Assembly (NCBI GenBank): GCA_033856175.1
Contig: JAWVFK010000011.1
Location: 1 to 52,794 of the forward strand
Length of the DNA: 52,794 nt
Source: JAWVFK01 sp033856175
GTDB taxonomy: Bacteria; Actinomycetota; Thermoleophilia; Solirubrobacterales; 70-9
Direction of reading: 5' to 3'
The position numbers were made by a program, and so were the translations under genes. This document shows, one piece after another, positions 32,887 to 40,707 of the stretch. The number at the start of each line of letters is the position of its first letter. The stretch's first letter is position 1. The notes under the pieces are model-generated. The model made no database searches, was not told the origin of the DNA, and saw nothing but the letters and a program-made list of their open reading frames with translations.

Positions 32887-32993
32887 GAGATGTAGAAGCT
32901 CGTGAAGAGGAAGGTGAGGCCGAAGAAGAAGACTGCGAGGCCGCCGATCAGGAGACCGGCGCGGATGTTGCGGCGGGCGAGGCGGCGGTCCAC
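32883..32993 (-). CDS. 36-residue single-helix membrane protein
   Basis: A GTG at 32993 opens a 36-residue product: a basic N-terminus (VDRRLARRNIRAG) then a single hydrophobic helix with a Phe-rich C-terminal half (LFTSFYIS at the end). It is coupled on both sides: it starts 14 nt after ctaB ends, and its TGA overlaps the next GTG by 4 nt. Tiny basic-then-hydrophobic proteins beside ctaB or ctaG are known in proteobacteria as small oxidase assembly factors. The resemblance is in layout only, and I have not matched a family. Confidence 0.6.
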   Translation of the reverse strand: MDRRLARRNIRAGLLIGGLAVFFFGLTFLFTSFYIS

Positions 32994-33006
32994 GGGCCGA
33001 GTTCTA

Positions 33007-33936
33007 TCAAGCCACCCGATCGACGGCCATTGCCGTGAACAGGATCGCCAGGTAGAGCAGCGAGTACAGGTAGAGGCGAAGTGCCGAGCGCCGCGACGGC
33101 TTGGCCAGCAGCCGCTCCGCCCAGGCGACGAAGAGCCCACCGAGGGCCAGCGCGGTGACGGCGTAGATCGCGCCCAGCAGCCCGCCGGCGACCGGCGCCA
33201 GAGTCACCGCGAGCAGGACGAGGGAATAGATCAGGATCTGGCGCCGCGTCGCATCCTCGCCCCGCACGACCGGCAGCATCGGCACGCCGCTGCGCGCGTA
33301 GTCGTCCTTGATCAGCAGCGAGAGCGCCCAGAAGTGGGGAGGGGTCCAGAAGAAGACGATCGCGAAGAGGTAGAAGGCCTCCGGCGCCAGGCCGCCGGTT
33401 GCGGCGGCCCAGCCGACCAGCGGCGGGACGGCCCCGGCGGCGCCGCCGATGACGATGTTCTGCGGCGTCAGCGGCTTCAGCCACATCGTGTAGACGAAGA
33501 CGTAGCCGAGCAGCCCTAGCAGCGAGAGCCCGGCGGCGAGCACGTTGACGGTCAGCGAGAGCTGGACCACTGCGGCGGCGCCGAGGGCGATGCCGAAGGC
33601 AAGGCCCCGTCGCGGGTCGATCCGGCCGCTGACCAGCGGCCGGCTGCTGGTCCGCGACATCCGCGCATCGAGATCGCGGTCGATGTAGTGGTTGATCGCC
33701 CCGGCGCCGCCCGCGGCCAGGTAGCCGCCGAGCATCGTCCAGAGGACGATCGCTGCCGAAGGCCCCGAGGGGTCGGCGACGATCATCGCCGCGACCGTCG
33801 TCAGCAGCAGCAGCGAGATGATCCGCGGCTTCGTCAGCGCGATGTAGGCGCGGGCGGTCTGCACCGCGGAGCTGGCGATGCTGCCGGCGGCAACCCCAGC
33901 CGCCGGCTCCAGCGCGCCTGTGCTCTTCGCTTCCAC
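33007..33936 (-). CDS. ctaB: Haem O synthase (protoheme IX farnesyltransferase)
   Basis: UbiA-family membrane prenyltransferase that adds a farnesyl group to haem B. 309 residues with about eight helices. The first prenyl-diphosphate-binding motif is N-H-Y-I-D-R-D-L-D-A-R-M, followed by TSSRPLVSGR, and the second region is WTPPHFWALSLLIKDDYARSGVPMLPVV. The GTG start lies 2 nt after the ctaA stop, so the two haem A enzymes are translationally coupled. The product haem O is the substrate of CtaA. Confidence 0.96.
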   Translation of the reverse strand: MEAKSTGALEPAAGVAAGSIASSAVQTARAYIALTKPRIISLLLLTTVAAMIVADPSGPSAAIVLWTMLGGYLAAGGAGAINHYIDRDLDARMSRTSSRPLVSGRIDPRRGLAFGIALGAAAVVQLSLTVNVLAAGLSLLGLLGYVFVYTMWLKPLTPQNIVIGGAAGAVPPLVGWAAATGGLAPEAFYLFAIVFFWTPPHFWALSLLIKDDYARSGVPMLPVVRGEDATRRQILIYSLVLLAVTLAPVAGGLLGAIYAVTALALGGLFVAWAERLLAKPSRRSALRLYLYSLLYLAILFTAMAVDRVA

Positions 33937-33938
33937 GA

Positions 33939-34937
33939 TCAGGCGATCGCCGGGGCCCCGTCAGCCCGGCCGTCGGTGCCGGGCGTGGCTGCTGGGGCCC
34001 TGGCGAGTTGCAGCGAGGTAACGAGCATCGTCGCCCAAAGCGTAGTGCCCAGCGCCAGATGCGCGACCACCAGGCCGGGATGCTTGCCCGCCCAGACGTT
34101 GATTGCGCCGAGCAGGATCTGGGCGGCGAGGATCGCGACGAGGACGCCGAGCAAACGCGAGCGCATGCCCCGCCGCAGCGCCAGGGCCACGAAGCCGAGG
34201 ACCGCGATCGCCGTCGCCAGCATCAGCCCCCGGTGGACGAGCTGGATGTCGACCAGCCGCGTACGGCCGAAGGGAAAGAGCTCGCCGTTGCAATTCGGGA
34301 ACTGATCGCCGCAGGCGAGGTGGGCGCCGCCACCGGCCCCATTGACCGCACCCTCCTCCTCGGTGCCGGCGACATAGCCGCCGGCGACGATCGTCGCCAG
34401 CACGAGAACGGTGGCGAGCACGGCGAGGCGGGCGAGGATCCTTTCGCCTGCCAACCCGCCACGCCCCTGAGCTTCAGGCTGCGCCGCCCAGGACAGCGCG
34501 ATCAGCGTCCCCAGCAGCAGCATCGCCATCCCGAGGTGGGCGGCGACGAGCACCTCGTGCAGGTTCTTCTCGACCGTCAGGCCGCCGAGGCCCGCCTGGG
34601 CGAGGACGAGCACCGCCGCCGCCAGCGAGCCGCGGACGAGCCAGCGCTGGTCACGCAGCCGTCGCAGCGAGTGCCAGACGAGCAGGCCGATCAGGACGAC
34701 GACGATCGAGGCAAGCAGCCGGTGCGAGAACTCCACCACCGCGCGCTCGTGGATCAGCGGGATCACCCGGCCGCCGCACAGCGGCCAGCCCTTGGTGCCG
34801 CTGCCCGGAGTGCCGCAGCCGAGGCCGGAGTCGGAGACGCGGACGATGCCGCCGACGACGACGAGCAGGGCCGTGGCGGCGATCGTCAGGTTGACGAGGC
34901 GGCGGAACCGCGTCAAGCGGTCCGGGGCACTGTCCAT
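33939..34937 (-). CDS. ctaA: Haem A synthase (CtaA/Cox15)
   Basis: Oxidises the C8 methyl of haem O to a formyl group. 332 residues, eight helices in two pseudo-symmetrical halves. Conserved His ligand sites are visible: EFSHRLLAS, AAHLGMAML, QLVHRGLML and VVAHLALG. Extracytoplasmic Cys pairs lie in the loops, at C-G-T-P-G-S-G-T-K-G-W-P-L-C and C-G-D-Q-F-P-N-C. The ATG at 34937 is 10 nt after the stop of the oxidase-I-like gene, and ctaB follows after 2 nt. Confidence 0.95.
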   Translation of the reverse strand: MDSAPDRLTRFRRLVNLTIAATALLVVVGGIVRVSDSGLGCGTPGSGTKGWPLCGGRVIPLIHERAVVEFSHRLLASIVVVLIGLLVWHSLRRLRDQRWLVRGSLAAAVLVLAQAGLGGLTVEKNLHEVLVAAHLGMAMLLLGTLIALSWAAQPEAQGRGGLAGERILARLAVLATVLVLATIVAGGYVAGTEEEGAVNGAGGGAHLACGDQFPNCNGELFPFGRTRLVDIQLVHRGLMLATAIAVLGFVALALRRGMRSRLLGVLVAILAAQILLGAINVWAGKHPGLVVAHLALGTTLWATMLVTSLQLARAPAATPGTDGRADGAPAIA

Positions 34938-34947
34938 CGGCTCGAAG

Positions 34948-36624
34948 CTAGTCTCGCCCGGCGGCGAGCGCTTCGCGGATGTCGCGCAGCGGCTGGGCGC
35001 TGCGGACGTCGGGCAGCACGTCGAAGTTGTGGACGGGCGGGGGGGAGAGGGCGAACCACTCGAGCGACTCGCCGCCCCATGGGTCGTGTCCCGCCGGGAC
35101 GCCGCCGCGGACGCTGACGACGGCGTTGACCAAGGTGACGATGACGCCGGCCGCCAGCACGAGCGCGCCGATCGTCGAGATCAGGTTGAAGACCGCCAGG
35201 TTGCCGGCGTCGAAGTACTTGTAGGCGTCGACCGGCTGGCCGGCGAGCCCGGCGAGGAAGAGCGGCGCGAAGGTCGCGTTGACGCCGACGACGAGCAGCC
35301 AGAACGAGGCCCGGCCCAGCGTTTCGCCCATCCGCCGCCCGGTCAGCTTCGGGTACCAGTAGTAGAGGGCAGCGAAGATGCCGAAGACCGAGCCGCCGAT
35401 CAGCGCGTAGTGCGTCGCCGCGAGGGCGTCGGTGGTGTTGCCGAGCGCGAGGTTGACGGGGACGATGCTCTGGCAGAGCTCGGCCGCCAGCCCGATCGTC
35501 GTCGTGCCGATAGCGCCCAGCGCGAAGAGCAGCGGCGTGCGCACGGTCACGGTGCCGCCTGCGAGGGTCGCCAGCCAGTTGTAGATCAGCACTCCGACGG
35601 GCACGATGACCAGCAGCGCCACCGTCATCGCGAAGTACTGGAAGCCAAGCCGGATCGGCGCCGCGTACATGTTCTGCATCCAGGCGAGGGTGATCAGCAC
35701 GGGAATCGCGACCAGCGAGGCGGCGACAGCGCCGCGGCTGGGCAGGACCCGCCTGGCGAAGGTCGGCAGGATCTCCGAGATCGCACCGAACGCCGGCACC
35801 AGCATCAGCGCGTAGGCGGCGGAGAGGAAGATCCAGCTGAAGTGCTGCCAGAGCAGCGGCGATCCGCCGCCGCCGGGGTCGAAGAAGACGCCCGAGAAGT
35901 GGCGGTCGAGCATCAGCATCGTCAGCGCCGCCAGCAGGATCGGCCCGACGACGATCAGCGTCCCCGACCAGGCGCGCGCCGCCCAGGAGAAGGCCGGCAT
36001 CCGCCCGTAGGCCATCCCCGGCGCCCGCAGGTTGCGCAGCGTCACGGCCATGTTGACCGCGAAGCAGACGAAGCCGAGCGTCGCCAGCCCGACCCCCGTG
36101 ATCCAGACGTCGACGCCGTTGTTCGGCCCGAAGACGTGGTCGGAGAGCGGTGGCAGCGGGTTGGTGCCGGCCTCCGAGGGGGTGTAGAGCAGGCCGGCGT
36201 AGATCGTCACGCCGCCGGCCAGGTATAGCCACCACGAGAGCAGGCTGAGGCGAGGGAAGGCGACGCCGCGGGCGCCGATCTGCAGCGGGACGATGTACGA
36301 GATCAGCCCGGCGGCGATCGGCAGCCCGAACAGCCAGACGGCCGTCGCGCCATAGGTGGACAGCAGGCGGTTGAACTCGACCGCCTTGATCAGCGTGTTC
36401 TCCGGCACCGCCAGCTGCAGCCGCATCAGCACCAGCTCGATCGTCGCCAGGAAGAGGAAGATCAGCGCGGTGACGATGAACATCAGGCCGATCTCCTTGT
36501 GGTCGGTCGTCGTCGCCAGCTCGATCCAGCGCGGCCGCCGCGTCGGCGCCTCGCCGACGAGCTCGGGGTGCGTGTCGCGGCGGGCCGCCAGGGTGCCGTT
36601 GCCGTCGCCGCTGCCGATGCTCAC
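34948..36624 (-). CDS. Cytochrome c oxidase subunit I-like protein lacking haem and copper ligands
   Basis: 558 residues, clearly homologous to oxidase subunit I: TTTDHKEIG at 39-46, IVPLQIGARGVAFPRL, RAPGM, WLATLAGGTVT-like, GGSVFGIFAALYYWYPKLTGR and the C-terminal DPWGGESLEW/SPPPVHNF blocks are conserved. The metal sites are not. The helix II haem a His is Tyr91. H-P-E-V-Y is S268-A-A-Y-A, so the CuB His and the cross-linked Tyr are lost. The His-His pair is Q317-N318. The haem a3 His is Ala403. Only the second haem a His (H405) remains. The reading frame is intact. It starts GTG overlapping the subunit II-like stop (GTGA) and precedes ctaA by 10 nt. I cannot assign a function; oxidase activity is very unlikely. 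Confidence 0.9.
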   Translation of the reverse strand: MSIGSGDGNGTLAARRDTHPELVGEAPTRRPRWIELATTTDHKEIGLMFIVTALIFLFLATIELVLMRLQLAVPENTLIKAVEFNRLLSTYGATAVWLFGLPIAAGLISYIVPLQIGARGVAFPRLSLLSWWLYLAGGVTIYAGLLYTPSEAGTNPLPPLSDHVFGPNNGVDVWITGVGLATLGFVCFAVNMAVTLRNLRAPGMAYGRMPAFSWAARAWSGTLIVVGPILLAALTMLMLDRHFSGVFFDPGGGGSPLLWQHFSWIFLSAAYALMLVPAFGAISEILPTFARRVLPSRGAVAASLVAIPVLITLAWMQNMYAAPIRLGFQYFAMTVALLVIVPVGVLIYNWLATLAGGTVTVRTPLLFALGAIGTTTIGLAAELCQSIVPVNLALGNTTDALAATHYALIGGSVFGIFAALYYWYPKLTGRRMGETLGRASFWLLVVGVNATFAPLFLAGLAGQPVDAYKYFDAGNLAVFNLISTIGALVLAAGVIVTLVNAVVSVRGGVPAGHDPWGGESLEWFALSPPPVHNFDVLPDVRSAQPLRDIREALAAGRD

Positions 36625-37487
36625 TGGGCTCCTCCTGAGGTCTGGGGGGCAACGCCGGGGGTCAGGGTGGCGCTCGGCGCCGTCGCGGCGCCGCCCTGCT
36701 CGCCGAGCGCCTTCTGCACCGCGGCCTGGGCGGTCAGAAGATCGCGCTTCTGGCCCGCGAGCCAGGCCGTGAACGCCCCCTCGGAGACGGCACGGACGCG
36801 AATCCGCATCGCCGCGTAGGAGGCGCCGGAGAAGGTTGCCGACTGGCCGTCGTAGACGCCCGGCCGATCGGCGCGGAAGGAGAGGTGGTTAATGCGCCCG
36901 GGCACGGCCTCGGCCATCGCCGTCAGGCCGGGAACCCACCAGCGATGGATGACGTCGGTGGAGTCGAGGTTGAGCTTGACCGTGCGGCCGGCGGGGACGA
37001 CCAGCTCGTAGTAGTTGAAGGTCCCATCGGGATAGGTGTAGCGCCAGAGCCACTGCTGGCCGGCGACGCGGATCGACAGCGGCGGCTTCGAGGCCGACGC
37101 GCCGCTCGACGCGGGGACCTCACGGGCGCGGTCGTTGAGCACGATCCCGAGGATGAGGAGGATCGCGGCGGCGGCGGCGAGGCCGCCGAGCAGGCGCTGG
37201 TGGATGCGCCGAGTGCCTCCAACGGGGGGCGGCAGCGGCTCGCGACCGCGAGCGGCGCGGAAGCGGCGGACGAGGAGGACCAGCGCGACGTTGACCGCCA
37301 GCGCTGCGATCGTCGCCAGGATCGCGACGATCACGTAGGCATGGCTCATCTCGCCGGCGCCGGGAGAATGCGACGAGCGCGGCGTCAGGATGTTGGCCGC
37401 GGCGGCCGGCGCGGACGCAGCGGATGCGACGGCGATGACCCCGAGCGCCCGGGCGAAACGAGTTATGGCTTTGCGGGGCCGGGCCAA
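36621..37487 (-). CDS. Cytochrome c oxidase subunit II-like protein lacking CuA ligands
   Basis: 288 residues with a signal peptide (about 1-31, ending PAAAAN), two transmembrane helices (about 49-73 and 99-117) and a cupredoxin domain. The fold landmarks are kept (GQQWLWRYTYPDG, DVIHRWWVPGL, PGVYDGQSATFSG). H181 and M227 remain, but the two CuA Cys are Ser216 and Ser220, the Glu is Thr218 and the second His is Tyr224. CuA cannot form. The TTG at 37487 is the best start because it keeps the signal peptide; a TAGAAT box lies 9 nt upstream. It is the first gene of the operon, overlapping the subunit I-like gene. Confidence 0.9.
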   Translation of the reverse strand: MARPRKAITRFARALGVIAVASAASAPAAAANILTPRSSHSPGAGEMSHAYVIVAILATIAALAVNVALVLLVRRFRAARGREPLPPPVGGTRRIHQRLLGGLAAAAAILLILGIVLNDRAREVPASSGASASKPPLSIRVAGQQWLWRYTYPDGTFNYYELVVPAGRTVKLNLDSTDVIHRWWVPGLTAMAEAVPGRINHLSFRADRPGVYDGQSATFSGASYAAMRIRVRAVSEGAFTAWLAGQKRDLLTAQAAVQKALGEQGGAATAPSATLTPGVAPQTSGGAQ

Positions 37488-37496
37488 AGCGGGGCC

Positions 37497-37502
37497 ATTC
37501 TA
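37497..37502 (-). promoter_or_regulatory. Candidate -10 box for the pseudo-oxidase/haem A operon
   Basis: TAGAAT on the minus strand lies 9 nt upstream of the TTG at 37487. It matches the box before coxB exactly and sits at the same distance. Confidence 0.45.
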
Positions 37503-37555
37503 ATCGGACAGCCAGGCTGGGCAGCGCCCGCCCAGCAGGCCGTCGCGGCGGCGGC

Positions 37556-38545
37556 TCAGAGGAGGCCCTCGGCGCGCAGCCAGGCCTCGGTCCTGCGGAT
37601 GCCCTCCTCGAGGCTGGTCTTCGCCGTCCAGCCGAGCTCCTGCCGGGCGCGCGCCGTCGACGCCGTCCCGGGCCTGGTCAGATATGCCGTCGAGAAGCGG
37701 TTGAAGGGTGGCGGCTTGCCGCTCAGCCGCGAGTAGAGCTCGGCGGCGCCAGCAGCAGAGCTGGCGAGGGCTCTCGGCACGCGGGGCACGCGGCGGTGGC
37801 CTGCCATCCGCGCGTACTCGTCGAAGTACTCCTGGTAGGTGACCGGGCGCTCGTCCCAGTAACAGGTGTAGACCTCGCCCGGCTCGCCACGGCGCAGGCC
37901 CAACGCCGCGGCCTCGGCCAGGTCATCGACGTAGACCGGCCACATCAGGCCGCCGCCGGAGGGCACGACGATCTGGCGCGCCTTCGCCATCTCGATGATC
38001 CGCAACGTCCAGGGGATCGAGCGCGGGCCGTAGACGTCGCCGGGCCGGATGACGATGGCGCCGTGGCGGCGGGCGACGCGCTCGGAGGCGCTCTTCGTGT
38101 CGACGTAGGGGTTGCCGCAGGCGCGCAGGATGTTGTCCTCACGCTGCTCGCCGTCTGCCTCATAGCCGTAGGTGACGACCGAGGACAGATGCAGCGCTCG
38201 CTCGACCCCCGCCTCTTCGGCGGCGGCGAGGACGTTGGCGGTGCCGCCGACGTTGACGCGGACGAACTCCTCCATCGCGCCCCACTCGCGAACGTAGGCG
38301 GCGGTGTGGACCAGAAGCTCGGCTCCCTCGAGGGCGCCGTCCAGCGCCTCGCGGTCGGTCACGTCGGCGAGAGCGAAGGCGGCGCCGGCGCCGGTCACGG
38401 TGGCCTCGCTTGCGGCGTCGATGTCGAGGCCGATCACGTCGCCGCCGTCGGCGACGAGCTGGCGGCAGACGGCAGCTCCGATGAAGCCGCCCGCTCCGGT
38501 CACGGCAACGCGCCGGCCGGAGATCCTCGTCTCGTCCGCAGCCAC
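37556..38545 (-). CDS. NAD(P)-dependent epimerase/dehydratase (extended SDR)
   Basis: Rossmann-fold protein of 329 residues. The nucleotide-binding motif is TGAGGFIG near residue 16, DVTD near residue 60, HTAAYVREWG, LHLSSVVTYGY and the catalytic Y-V-D-T-K (YxxxK) with the preceding Ser. The C-terminal region contains VIRPGDVYGPRS and PVYVDDLAEAAALGL, as in extended SDRs acting on sugar nucleotides, sterols or flavonoid-like substrates. The substrate is unknown. The GTG start is 24 nt from the divergent PAP2 gene, with a TAGGTT box 6 nt upstream. Confidence 0.93.
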   Translation of the reverse strand: MAADETRISGRRVAVTGAGGFIGAAVCRQLVADGGDVIGLDIDAASEATVTGAGAAFALADVTDREALDGALEGAELLVHTAAYVREWGAMEEFVRVNVGGTANVLAAAEEAGVERALHLSSVVTYGYEADGEQREDNILRACGNPYVDTKSASERVARRHGAIVIRPGDVYGPRSIPWTLRIIEMAKARQIVVPSGGGLMWPVYVDDLAEAAALGLRRGEPGEVYTCYWDERPVTYQEYFDEYARMAGHRRVPRVPRALASSAAGAAELYSRLSGKPPPFNRFSTAYLTRPGTASTARARQELGWTAKTSLEEGIRRTEAWLRAEGLL

Positions 38546-38551
38546 CAGGCC

Positions 38552-38561
38552 AACCTATACT
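38552..38561. promoter_or_regulatory. Overlapping divergent -10 boxes (epimerase and PAP2 genes)
   Basis: On the plus strand TATACT (38556-38561) lies 8 nt before the PAP2 GTG. On the minus strand TAGGTT (38552-38557) lies 6 nt before the epimerase GTG. The boxes share two bases within a 24-nt intergenic gap, so both mRNAs would be leaderless and probably mutually exclusive. Confidence 0.5.
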
Positions 38562-38569
38562 CGCCGGCC

Positions 38570-39493
38570 GTGCTCCGCCCCCTCGTTCGCGCCAGCGCAG
38601 CCGCCGCGATCGTGGCTGGGGTGGCGCTGCCCTTGGCGCGCAAGCGCCTCGGCCTCTCGCCAGCCGCGACGACCGCGGCGATGGCCGCAGCTCCACTGGG
38701 GCTCGCCGTCGCGCGCCCGCGCACCCGCCTGCGCGACGCCGCCCTCTACGCCCAGCAGATGTGGGGCTTTACGATCGCTCACGAGTTCCCCTACGACGAC
38801 CCGGCGGCGGCGAAGCGAAAGCTGCGGGTGAGCTACCCGATCCGCGCCGATCGCATCCTCGGCCTCGGCGAGCTGCCGACCGTGCGCCTGCAACGGGCCC
38901 TCGCTCCCGCCTCCGATGCTCCACCGACGCCGCTCGACCTCGGCCTCTCGCTCGTCCACTGGGCCTGGTTCGCCGAGCCCCACGCGGCGCTGGTCTGGGT
39001 CCTGTTACGCGACGAGCGGCGCTTCGGCCGCGCCGCCCGCCAGATGGCCGCCGTCTACGACATCGGCTGCCTCGCCTACTGGCTGGTGCCGACGGCGCCG
39101 CCCTGGTGGGCCTCGGAGAACCGCTACATGCGCCAGCCGGTCCGCCGGATCATGATCGAGGTCGGCGAGCGCTTCTGGGGGCGCGCCTGGCCGCGGATGT
39201 ACGACTCGCTCGGCGGTAACCCCTGGGCGGCGATGCCGTCGCTTCATTTCGCGACCTCGCTGATGGCCGCGATCCTGCTCGCCGAGCAGGGGCCGGTCGC
39301 CGGCGCGCTCGGCTGGAGCTATGCGATGACGCTCGGCTTCGCCCTCGTCTACCTCGGCGAGCACTACGTCACCGACCTCCTTGCCGGCGCCGCGCTCGTC
39401 GCGATCGTCCGCCGCGGCGAGCCGTTGGCCGCGCCGGTCGCGGAGGCTCTCAGCGGGTTGGCCCAGCGCCTGGAGAGGATCGCCCAGGAGTAA
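38570..39493 (+). CDS. PAP2-superfamily membrane phosphatase/phosphotransferase (Aur1-like)
   Basis: 307 residues, about six hydrophobic segments. The PAP2 signature parts are A-M-P-S-L-H-F-A-T-S (motif 2) and Y-L-G-E-H-Y-V-T-D-L-L-A-G (motif 3, with the catalytic His and Asp). The layout resembles the PAP2_3/Aur1-Ipc1 branch, whose members transfer phosphoinositol or dephosphorylate lipid phosphates. The GTG start with TATACT 8 nt upstream was chosen over the much longer open frame, which lies antisense to the epimerase. Confidence 0.88.
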   Translation: MLRPLVRASAAAAIVAGVALPLARKRLGLSPAATTAAMAAAPLGLAVARPRTRLRDAALYAQQMWGFTIAHEFPYDDPAAAKRKLRVSYPIRADRILGLGELPTVRLQRALAPASDAPPTPLDLGLSLVHWAWFAEPHAALVWVLLRDERRFGRAARQMAAVYDIGCLAYWLVPTAPPWWASENRYMRQPVRRIMIEVGERFWGRAWPRMYDSLGGNPWAAMPSLHFATSLMAAILLAEQGPVAGALGWSYAMTLGFALVYLGEHYVTDLLAGAALVAIVRRGEPLAAPVAEALSGLAQRLERIAQE

Positions 39494-39539
39494 GCGCCAG
39501 GCAGGTGGGTAGCATGCGCCACTTGGAGGGAGGTTCGGG

Positions 39540-40691
39540 ATGACCGAGGCTGTGGACTCGCCGGCCCGTGGCTCGAGCGGCGGGCCGGGCGACGAGCACG
39601 AGTTCTCTTTCTTCGGCGACCGTCGCCGCCTGCTGCAGACGCTGCTCGTCGTCGTCGTCCTGATCGCGGCGATCTACGTCCTGCTGCCGAAGGTGATCGG
39701 CTTCGACGACGCCGTGGCGCGAATCGGCGACGGCGATCTCGGCTGGATCGGCATCGCGATCGCGATCAACCTCCTCGCCTTCTTCGCCTACGTCGCCCTC
39801 TTTCGCGGCGTCATCGGTGAGCGCGTCCTTCATCTCGAGTGGCGCGAGAGCTACCAGATCACGATGGCGGGCCTGGCGGCGACGCGGCTCTTCTCGGCCG
39901 GCGGCGCCGGTGGCATCGTCCTCACCTACTGGGCGCTGCGCAAAGCGGGGATGGAGCGCCGCCAGTCGGCCTGCCGCATGGTCGCCTTCCTGGTGCTTCT
40001 CTATTCGGTGTACCTGCTCTCGCTTCTGCTCGGTGGGGTGCTGCTGCGCACAGGCGTTCTCTCCGGCAGCGCTCCGGCCGGGCTGACAATCGTGCCGGCG
40101 GCGATCGCCGGGATCCTGATCGCGCTGCTGCTGGCGATCGCGCTGCTGCCGGCCGACTTCGAGGCGACGATCGGTCGTGTCAGCGGCGACACTCGCCGCG
40201 CCGGTATCGCTCGCCGGCTGGCGACCGTGCCGGCGACGCTCGCACAGGGGACGCGGACAGCGCTGGCCTTCGTCCGCCAGCCGTCGCAGGGAGGCCTCGC
40301 CATCATCGGCGCCGTCGGCTTCTGGGCCGCGAACATCGGCGTCCTCTGGGCGAGCTTCAAGGCCTACGGGGTCGCGGTGCCTCTCGGCGTCGTCATCCAG
40401 GGCTTCTTCGTCGGCATGGCGGCCAATCTGGTTCCATTCGCCCCCGGCGGCGTCGGCGCCGTCGACGCCGGGATGATCGGCGCCTTCGTCCTCTTTGGAT
40501 TGCCGCACTCGAGTGTCTTCGCCGCCGTCTTCGCCTACCGCATCATCGCCTTCTGGCTGCCGATTCCGCCCGGCGCCATCGCCTTCCTCCAGCTGCGCAA
40601 GACTGTCCGTCGGTGGGAGGATGAGGGCCGCGAGCAGGAGGGAGAGGCCGCCGGCGCCACCGCCGAGCCCTCACTTCAGAAAGTAAAGTAA
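39540..40691 (+). CDS. Flippase-like (lysylphosphatidylglycerol synthase TM) membrane protein
   Basis: 383 residues, eight or so hydrophobic helices beginning at about residue 34. The family pattern is recognisable: an N-terminal helix, AYVALFRGVIGE, TRLFSAGGAGGIVLTYWAL, NLVPFAPGGVGAVDAGMIG and FAYRIIAFWLPIPPGAIAFLQLR. These proteins are thought to move lipids or lipid-linked sugars across the membrane. No aminoacyl-transfer domain is fused. A Shine-Dalgarno GGAGGGAGG lies just upstream of the ATG. The gene follows the PAP2 gene on the same strand, fitting a lipid-related pair. Confidence 0.85.
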   Translation: MTEAVDSPARGSSGGPGDEHEFSFFGDRRRLLQTLLVVVVLIAAIYVLLPKVIGFDDAVARIGDGDLGWIGIAIAINLLAFFAYVALFRGVIGERVLHLEWRESYQITMAGLAATRLFSAGGAGGIVLTYWALRKAGMERRQSACRMVAFLVLLYSVYLLSLLLGGVLLRTGVLSGSAPAGLTIVPAAIAGILIALLLAIALLPADFEATIGRVSGDTRRAGIARRLATVPATLAQGTRTALAFVRQPSQGGLAIIGAVGFWAANIGVLWASFKAYGVAVPLGVVIQGFFVGMAANLVPFAPGGVGAVDAGMIGAFVLFGLPHSSVFAAVFAYRIIAFWLPIPPGAIAFLQLRKTVRRWEDEGREQEGEAAGATAEPSLQKVK

Positions 40692-40707
40692 GCTGGCAGA
40701 GAGCGAT

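Noticed and set aside
34948..37487. Interpreting the second oxidase pair as a nitric oxide reductase
   Set aside because: NO reductases keep the CuB/FeB His ligands and add Glu; here the His residues themselves are replaced by Ser, Gln, Asn, Ala and Tyr, and CuA-like ligands in subunit II are gone.
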